64,000 nucleotides of DNA. Source: Dactylis glomerata. Taxonomy: Eukaryota; Streptophyta; Magnoliopsida; Poales; Poaceae. Numbering within the stretch: position 1 is the stretch's first letter; each line of letters starts with the position of its first letter. Shown here in pieces: positions 57,636 through 64,000 of this stretch. Location of the stretch: positions 2,958,500 through 3,022,499 of the forward strand of contig QXEO01000817.1 in the NCBI GenBank assembly GCA_007115705.1, written 5' to 3'. Both the position numbers and the translations under genes were made by a program. Under the pieces are notes generated by a model that was not told where the DNA came from, searched no databases, and worked only from the letters and a program-made list of their open reading frames with translations.

Positions 57636-58899
57636 GCGCGCCGGGCGAGGCGGTGGCTAGGGTTCCGGAAGAGGGGAAGGGGATTGGATTGGAAGGATGG
57701 GGGGACTGGATTGGGGAAAGTTTTGGCTCTCCGTCTCCGGGGAGAACGGGATGGGATGGTGGCTTGGGCTATAAGAAAGGAGAGGGGCTTTTTCGGAACT
57801 TCGCGAGCGCTCCCAGACGTAAAAATCTCATTAGAATACTCTGCTTGGGATGTTTTACGGCGCAGACCTTCTGCTTCTTGTGGAATTGCTAGTGCTTATC
57901 AGTCAGTTAGAAGTGCTATTTAGCAAATGGTCCCCATAAGATCTGATTATATTGTTGCTTCATACAAGACCATTCCTAGGGACACTGCAAAATAGGGGAC
58001 CATTCGCAATGACTCTGTAAAAAAAGGGGACCATATCCAGTGACATGTAGTACTGTTTCCATCTCTAAAAGTTTGCATCTGCTCTCCTATAACAGCATTC
58101 TAGCAGATTGTATATATCTCGAAACTGCTAAATAACGGCTTGTTTGCGGTTTTGGTCGAAAAAAGGGACCTAATCCTATCCATGCAAATTGTAAATATTG
58201 TTTAGGGGGTCAGCAAATTCCACCTCCCAACCTGCATATACACAATGTTGGACGCGATTTGAGGGTAGCCTACAAAGCGACCTGCAACCGGTCAAAGCTT
58301 CCAACTATATAGCCAGACCGCCGCCCCAACCATTGCCGGAACATCGTCGGACCACTGGAAAACAACCAGAGATGCACCGGTATTTGACATCGCGCCAGCC
58401 ACCCACTCCCCGCCTGGCCGGAGCTCATGTGCTCTCCTTAGGCGGAGGCCTTCTTGTAGGCGGCATGGACATGCATGCGACGCTGGGGTAGGCGTTGGGG
58501 CGGCGCTGGGCTGCAGACTCGGGGCATGCAGGCGGGTGGCGCTGGGGTGTGGTCGGCATGGAGGGCGACGGGGCAGGCGGGCGGCGATGATATAGGCAGG
58601 AGTCGGGCGAATGGGGAAGAAGTTGAAGTTAAAATAAGAAAAATAGGATGAAAAATAAAAAAGGTTTGGCATGTAGGTCCTTTAGTGGAATATTCTGTTT
58701 TGCATTTCCTGTTTAAGGGGTCTGTTCCGTGCGACGCATTTTTGACCAGCAACACATGTTTGCAGGCCACTTTCGTCTGCATTTTCCAGGCCGACGGATA
58801 TGGGGTCTACTAGAGTTGGTCTAAGTCCTTCGAGTGTAGAATCGCCTGAAAACCGTCGGCTTGAAATCAAGTGATCGAACTAAGTGGGAGTTTATCAGG
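57636..58899. other. NAC upstream region and GC-rich repeat remnants
   Basis: The NAC promoter and 5' UTR should lie in 57636-58100. GGGGACCAT recurs at 57985 and 58025. From 58440 to 58620 the sequence is GGCG-rich, like the element at 60828-61965, and probably a related DNA-transposon fragment. No gene is called. Confidence 0.4.
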
Positions 58900-59420
58900 T
58901 CACTAGGCTAGCTAAAACTACATCTGAGTCATCCAAGTATTCTTAGGCCTATAATTTGAGCCAACCCAAGCTAGATTGACTTGTTAAAGCTCGTTTAACT
59001 AGTGATTTAGCTCAGCTCAATCTGTTCAACTAATGAGTTCAAAATTATAACTTGGCTTAACTCGTAAAACTCATGAGTTTGCTCGTTTAGCTCGGTAGGC
59101 AACATCATAGTTTGCCTATACAAATGTTTCAAACTATTTGAATATATTTTTGCAACCATCACCACAACATATGATATTATAACACCATGAAGTAATATGT
59201 AGTCGATAGACAACAATAATCACAAACAATTGTTCATATAGATGAAAGATTTAGTGTCGCATCTACCTTTATCGAGTGAAACGAGCTCATTTAGCTCAAA
59301 CTCGTTTAATGATTAAAAAAAAGTAAAACTTGGCTCGGTTTGTTTCACATTGAGTTTGAGTTGAGTTGAGTTACGAGCTTTTATCGTTTAGCTTGGAGAT
59401 TTGAGTTTTTAGTTCTAGGA
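58900..59420. mobile_element. probable MITE with (A)GCTCGTTTAGCTC motifs
   Basis: Motifs such as AAAGCTCGTTTAACT (58987), GCTCGTTTAGCTCGG (59080) and GAGCTCATTTAGCTCAAACTCG (59284) occur on both halves around an AT-rich centre, giving weak inverted symmetry. The style matches known plant hAT/MITE repeats. Ends and target duplication were not found. Confidence 0.35.
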
Positions 59421-60827
59421 CTGTGTATATACATACAACGTGTCTTCGAAACCCTAGATTAGTTAGCCTGGCTCTACCTCATGTTGCCCGTGTGGCTTGC
59501 ACTGTGTTTCCAAAGTCGACCGTCATGAAGAAATGTATCTGTTGTTCTGTTGCGCATCTCGTAGGAATGGGGTGGTTTGCAAACCTAGAGTTTTGCGAGG
59601 GGCACGTTTGCAAAATCAACTTTATAGGTGACGCAGGCAGACCAGCATAATTGGGGAGTGATGTACCACTCGGCCAGTGGCCACCGCCACCGCAAGCAGG
59701 CACTGGATCGGGACGGGTGGAGCGACCAGGTCCACCGGGAAATTTCCGGTCGGCGTCTTGAGCTCCACGGAGCTGGCTCCCTCCCTTGACCATGGACTTT
59801 CACGGGCGGGAGTGCACGAGTTGTCCTGTACCTCTGCTCAGCTCACCTCAGCTCAACCACGACGATTCCTCTGTGGGGTGGTCGTCACTCGGGCCCCCAC
59901 GGCCAGCCTCCTGCGCCGCCGATCTCTGTATTATCATCCACCCTTGCGAACTGACATTCTAGTTTCTATCATGATATCCAAAGTACAGTACATGTAGCAG
60001 TTGACATATTCCGGTCGCGTGACGCGCGTGCACACTATGACCAGTTTGCACTCGGTTTGTTAAGTGCAGGCTAAGGAGAGGATTCAGAGCTAAGCTATGT
60101 TTGTAACCTTGGATCGCTTGCTGGTCTGGTGGTGGTTAGCGACTAGCTAAGCTTAGCTAAGATGCTTGGAACCAACGCTAAACCGATCGATTAGTTTAGC
60201 CACGAGCACGCGGTCGCAGCAGCCAACGTCTTGATTTGCTCCCTCCGTCAACGAGCTGCACTTGTACTAGCTTAGCTTAGCGTACTGACCAGGCAGACAA
60301 TTCAACCACAAGGCTGATAAAGTACAATTGACAGTGGGAGCCCCGCAAAAAAAAACATAGTGGGCAGAAAATCGACTTTAGTTAGAGTACTCTATACTGT
60401 ATATTTCAAGGTCAAAAGGCTCATGTGCCAGCAGCCTACCGCCCACCATGAAATTATTTTACTGATGAAAAAAGAAGGAGCAAGTATACGTGTGCTTCCT
60501 GCAACGCGACATTTATTCATGAATTTTGGCGCGGGTCAGTTTGAACCGTGCGGCAAAAGTAGAATCGCATTGACGCGTCAGACAGCAGGTCCATGAGCTC
60601 ATTGATTAGTTCACAACCATCGCTTTAATTAATTAATCCATTCTCCTGGCGGAACCGACGTTGATTAGTTGAACACAGAGAGCGCTTAATTAGCAGCACG
60701 TGATGATGTGAACGGGGCTTTTGACAAAGAGTTGACAGTGGCATGTCGTGAGACTGGAATTTGTTTTGTTTTGGCGATGAACCCTTCGTCGTGTCACCAT
60801 AGCCAATCAGCTGACGACTGTCGCTCC
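59421..60827. other. intergenic sequence, no gene supported
   Basis: Small ORFs overlap on both strands without domains. Inverted GCTTAGCTAAG-like motifs occur at 60126-60170 and 60270-60285. Confidence 0.4.
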
Positions 60828-61965
60828 CATTCCATCGCTCCGACCCATTTCGAACACCGAATCGGTCCGATTTGGTCCGTATGGGTCGGTCCGCGGACAG
60901 CCAGTCCGGCTTTGTCCGGATGGGTCATGGGGTGTACCCAGCGGCCCGACGCAAATTTTTTTTTGATTTTTTTTTATTACTTATATAATACATAGAAAAT
61001 AAAAAAACCATAGAAAATAAAAAAAAAACATACAAAGCCCTAGCAAGGGCTTTGGGGGCACAGGGGGCGGCGGCGTCGTCGTCCTCGCCGCGGCCTACTC
61101 GTCGTCCTCGTCGGGGAGGATGATGTAGGGCGACTGCGGTCACGGCCAGTTGGCCGCAGGCGGTGGAGGAGGACCAGGGGCAGCAGGTGGCACCGGCGGG
61201 ACCGGCACGCGCCGGCTGTTCAGGTGCCACCCGCCGGGGAGGCTGCAGTCCGGCCAGTCGACGCTCTGGCCGCAGCGGTACAACGCCTGGCAGTGAGTCA
61301 CCGGAATGTACCGGCGATCACGCTGGCGCGGTGGCTGCGGCGAGGCCGTCCTGGCGCGGCGCGGTGGAGACCGGCGTCGAGGTGGCGAATGCCGGCGCCG
61401 AGACCCGCTGGCCTCGTGGTCGTGCCTGCCCTTCTTCCAGAACCCCATGGCTGGGCTGTGGTGGCTGTGGCGGCTGCGGTGGCTATGGCGATGGAGGCTG
61501 TGGTGGCTGCGGCTCCGTTGTGGCCTCCTTTTAAAGGGGCCAGTGGCCGGGCGTCCAGCGGCCGCCATGAATGCCTGCGCGCGGCAGCCCAATCGGCACG
61601 CCACGCCGGCGTTGATGCCGCGGCAGGCATTGAAGGCGGCCGCTGAGGGCGGGGCGCCCAAAGCGCACGCGCTCTGACTCGAGGCGACGGGACGCACTGG
61701 CGCGGGCGGACGCGTCGCGTTGGAGAAGACGTATCGACGCGGGTCGATGACAGGTGGACCAGGGGAGGACGCGTGCACGGTCCGCGCGTGTCCGCGCAGA
61801 CCCATCGCTGCCCCAAATTTGGGCCGCGGATGGGTGTGTCCTCCCCCCCGGACACGTTTGGGTCGGCCCGCTGGGTGCTGTTTTTTCGGCCTCTTTGTCC
61901 GGTCGGACAGAAACGGACCCGCGGTGTCCGTTTGGGTCGGCCCGCTGGAGATGCCCTTAGCCACG
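60828..61965 (-). mobile_element. GC-rich non-autonomous DNA element with a Triticeae repeat-associated ORF
   Basis: The right end reads, on the minus strand, AAGGGCATCTCCAGCGGGCC followed by GACCCAAACGGAC, a phrase I know from abundant Triticeae DNA elements. Inside, the minus-strand frame 61964-61140 (274 codons) includes MGFWKKGRHDHE, Arg/Ser/Pro-rich repeats and SLPGGWHLNSRRVPVPPVPP. The GGWHLN.RRVPVPPVP block is typical of a high-copy Triticeae ORF of unknown function. This copy is shorter at the C-terminus, ending in a poly-Pro tail. An A-rich tract lies at 60960-61030. The left end and target duplication are unresolved, so the superfamily is open. Confidence 0.5.
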
Positions 61966-62699
61966 GCGCACCCTTAGTTTCTAACTTGAGGAATACCGAT
62001 ATTATAATGTACTTCCTCTGACCACTAATACTTATCTTTACTAGCACATTTGCCCGTGCGTTGCTACGGGATGACTTTTGTTAAATACATTTAATCATCA
62101 ATAATTTTAATACTGGAAATCGATTTTTCTTGATGGGATGGTTTCTCCGTAAATTATTGCATAGCTTGCACACAACGCGATTGTCCACCTAGGTATGGAG
62201 ATTCTATTCCAAGGTGAGCTACAACAAAATCCAAGTTCGAAACCAAATTATATTTTAACAAAAAAATGTTTACAAATTACGTCGTGCTATATAATTATTA
62301 GACTAAGCTAGCGCTCCAGGAGTCCATAGTAGTGCAGACATAAATTTCAGTACAGTTTGCTTATAAGCAGGTTAAAAAAAAATGAGTATCATAAGACATT
62401 GACGGTTGGTCATTGCACAAAAAATACATTTGTCAGTGCTTCCATTCTAAACTTTGTGAAATTAATGGCCACAAATCCTTACAGGTTGAGTATTCAGTAT
62501 TACGTAAGCAATTCTGATCACCTACAGAATGGAATAAAAATAAGCCGAGTCTCACCAGCAAAGTTAACCCATTGGCTCGATGGGGACATAGCGCTGAAGC
62601 CATTCTGTAGGTGTTTCAACAATTCGGTGATCACAACCTGAAGCAAGACATGACACAGATCAAAGTAAATCAACCGAGTTTGTCAAATTAACTCAGATG
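61966..62699. other. AT-rich intergenic sequence
   Basis: TAGCACATTTGCCCGTGCGTTGCTACGGG at 62042-62070 (given in parts) is a common grass repeat end. The rest shows no gene. Confidence 0.4.
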
Positions 62700-63050
62700 T
62701 GCATGCTGATCGCGCCTGCTCGTCGGAAGCTAGCTCAGGTGTGGCTGCGGGATCGACGAACTCCAACACAAACGGCACACCGGCCTCCCAGTCTTCCGGC
62801 AAAGACGCGAGCGGGAGAGTCTTCTTGGTCCCGGCCCCCGGGTGAGCCAACAAGCAGGAACCCCTTGGGGAACTTGGCTCGAGCGCGGTGTGCTTGTCTG
62901 GAACTCTGGATTTTTCATGAAATTGACAACCTGGTCAACGTCGGAGACGTCCTGGAAGCTGACCCTGTTCATGGGAACCACCTAGAATTTGCGCACGGAG
63001 GAGGGATGGGCGTCTTCCTAGTTCTGGCCGAGCCGACAAGCAGGAATCCC
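62700..63050 (-). pseudogene. FtsH-like AAA-protease gene fragment
   Basis: On the minus strand, 62985-62870 reads VSFQDVSDVDQVVNFMKNPE, matching the VSFxDVAGVDE...VVxFLKNP start of the FtsH AAA domain. After frame changes, FPKGFLLVGSPG (about 62860-62825) matches the Walker A region PKGVLLVGPPGTGKT, and EAGVPF follows in the shifted frame, as in FtsH. The Walker A Gly-Lys-Thr is damaged. Upstream, at about 63025-63050, a second copy of the GFLLVGSA-coding phrase occurs. It is a captured or retrocopied, broken fragment. Confidence 0.6.
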
Positions 63051-63054
63051 TTCG

Positions 63055-64000
63055 AACCAAGGCCGATCGAAACATGGCAGAAAAAAATTCGGCACATGAG
63101 ACAATTCCTCCGTGGTTGGGCCCGTAACTTGAGAGGGAATTATAAGAAAGAAAAAAAGCGCCTACTTGATATCATCGATAGCCTTGATATTAAAGCTGAA
63201 ACGGTGCCTCTGAGTGAATCCGAAAGAACATGCAAAAAAGAGGCAAATGAGCGTCTCCTTAGCCTAAGAAGAGATGAAGAATCCAAATGGGCGCAACGCG
63301 CCAAAGTAAAATACATCCAGGAAGGAGGGGACAATACAAAATACTTTCATCTCATCGTTAATGGCAAACATAGAAAGAAAAAAATATTCCAACTTGAGCA
63401 GGATGAAGGTACGATTATTGGGGAAGAAAACCTTAGAGTATTCATTAGTGAGTACTATAAGGGTCTGTTTGGGGCTCCACCCCAGAATCACTTCACCCTC
63501 CTTGAAGAAAGGGTTGAGGATATACCCCAACTTGCCCCTGAAGAGAAGGACCTGCTTTCAGCTGACTTCACTGAAATTGAAGTGGAAGAAGCTGTCATGC
63601 AAATGAAAAAGAACAAAGCCCCTGGCCCTGATGGTTTCCCGGCTGAGTTCTACCAAGTGTTTTGGGACACTATAAAAGAGGACATGATGGCCATGTTCTA
63701 CCAACTCCAAGCTGGAGACCTCCCTCTGTTCAGACTGGACTTTGGGATCATAACCCTTCTGCCCAAAAAAGAAGATGCTAGTCGTATCGAACAGTACAGA
63801 CCCATTTGTCTCTTGAATGTGAGTTTCAAAATATTCACTAAGGTAGGGGCAAACCGCATTACTGGGATGGCCCAGAAAATAATCAAACCCACCCAAACGG
63901 CCTTCATCCCAGGCCGAAATATTCTGGAAGGGGTGATAGTTTTGCATGAGACGATTCATGAACTTCACTCTAAAAAGTTAGACGGAGTTCTATTTAAAAT
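63055..64000 (+). CDS. L1-type LINE ORF2, reverse transcriptase N-terminal part (runs off the window)
   Basis: The frame containing TGG at 63075 is open to the window end with no stop (over 300 codons). It begins in the linker between endonuclease and RT (WQKKIRHMRQFLRGWARN), then shows YFHLIVNGKHRKK, the RT finger block NKAPGPDGFPAEFYQ at about 63613-63657, YRPICLLNVSFKIFTK at about 63795-63842, and TQTAFIPGRNI near 63895-63930. The endonuclease domain is missing, so the element is 5'-truncated or its 5' part was replaced by the FtsH-like fragment. The palm with the catalytic Asp pair would lie beyond the edge. It is in far better condition than the relic at 8.5 kb. Confidence 0.9.

Noticed and set aside
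57117..57923. 268-codon plus-strand ORF opposite the first NAC exon
   Set aside because: It is the antisense of a GC-rich exon; high GC at third positions keeps the opposite strand open. The NAC frame has clear conserved motifs and matching splice phases.
61298..62047. Overlapping ORFs in other frames of the GC-rich element
   Set aside because: Only the frame 61964-61140 shows the known repeat-family block; the others are compositional.

Overview
The window is nuclear DNA of a grass, almost certainly a Triticeae species (wheat, barley or Aegilops group). The evidence is the BARE-1/Angela/WIS-type copia LTR, a gypsy LTR of the TGATACGTCTC type typical of Triticeae, a Sirevirus, a MULE, Stowaway MITEs and a grass-type L1 LINE, together with intron-rich plant genes. 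All calls come from reading the sequence; no database search was run.

Bases 1-41,275 are a transposon landfill that can be taken apart almost completely. A Ty3-gypsy element enters from the left, and its 3' LTR is split by an antisense solo LTR. Then come a Sirevirus-type LTR fragment, a LINE relic, and a ~957-bp direct tandem duplication. The second unit of that duplication took a Mutator-like element (MULE, 10439-40382, 9-bp target duplication TAAAACAAA, ~210-bp TIRs). The MULE was then hit three times: by a full-length BARE/Angela-type copia (13792-22493, TSD GATAT), by a full-length Sirevirus (24006-35620, TSD CCTTT) that lands inside the transposase gene, and by a Sirevirus-type solo LTR (38148-40342, TSD AGTAC) that splits the right TIR.

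The most unusual object is the Sirevirus. Between pol and the 3' LTR it carries a sense-strand third gene (25649-27785). This gene has a copy of the LTR's own CCGG-rich promoter block plus TATA box upstream, and a probable 526-bp intron. The encoded protein has no signal peptide or membrane segment, so it does not look like an envelope.

From about 42 kb a gene island begins: chloroplast Cu/Zn superoxide dismutase (+, 8 exons), a single-exon alpha-expansin (+), chloroplast NADP-malate dehydrogenase (+, 14 exons, with both thioredoxin-regulated cysteine pairs) and a membrane-tethered NAC transcription factor (-, 5 exons). The first and third are plastid redox enzymes; the NAC is of the tail-anchored class that reports organelle or oxidative stress in other plants. 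Any functional link between the neighbours is inference only. Small MITEs and a hAT element sit between and inside these genes.

Bases 57.6-64 kb return to repeats: decayed DNA elements, a GC-rich element carrying a Triticeae repeat-associated ORF, a broken FtsH-like gene fragment, and the 5' part of an open L1-type LINE reverse transcriptase running off the right edge.
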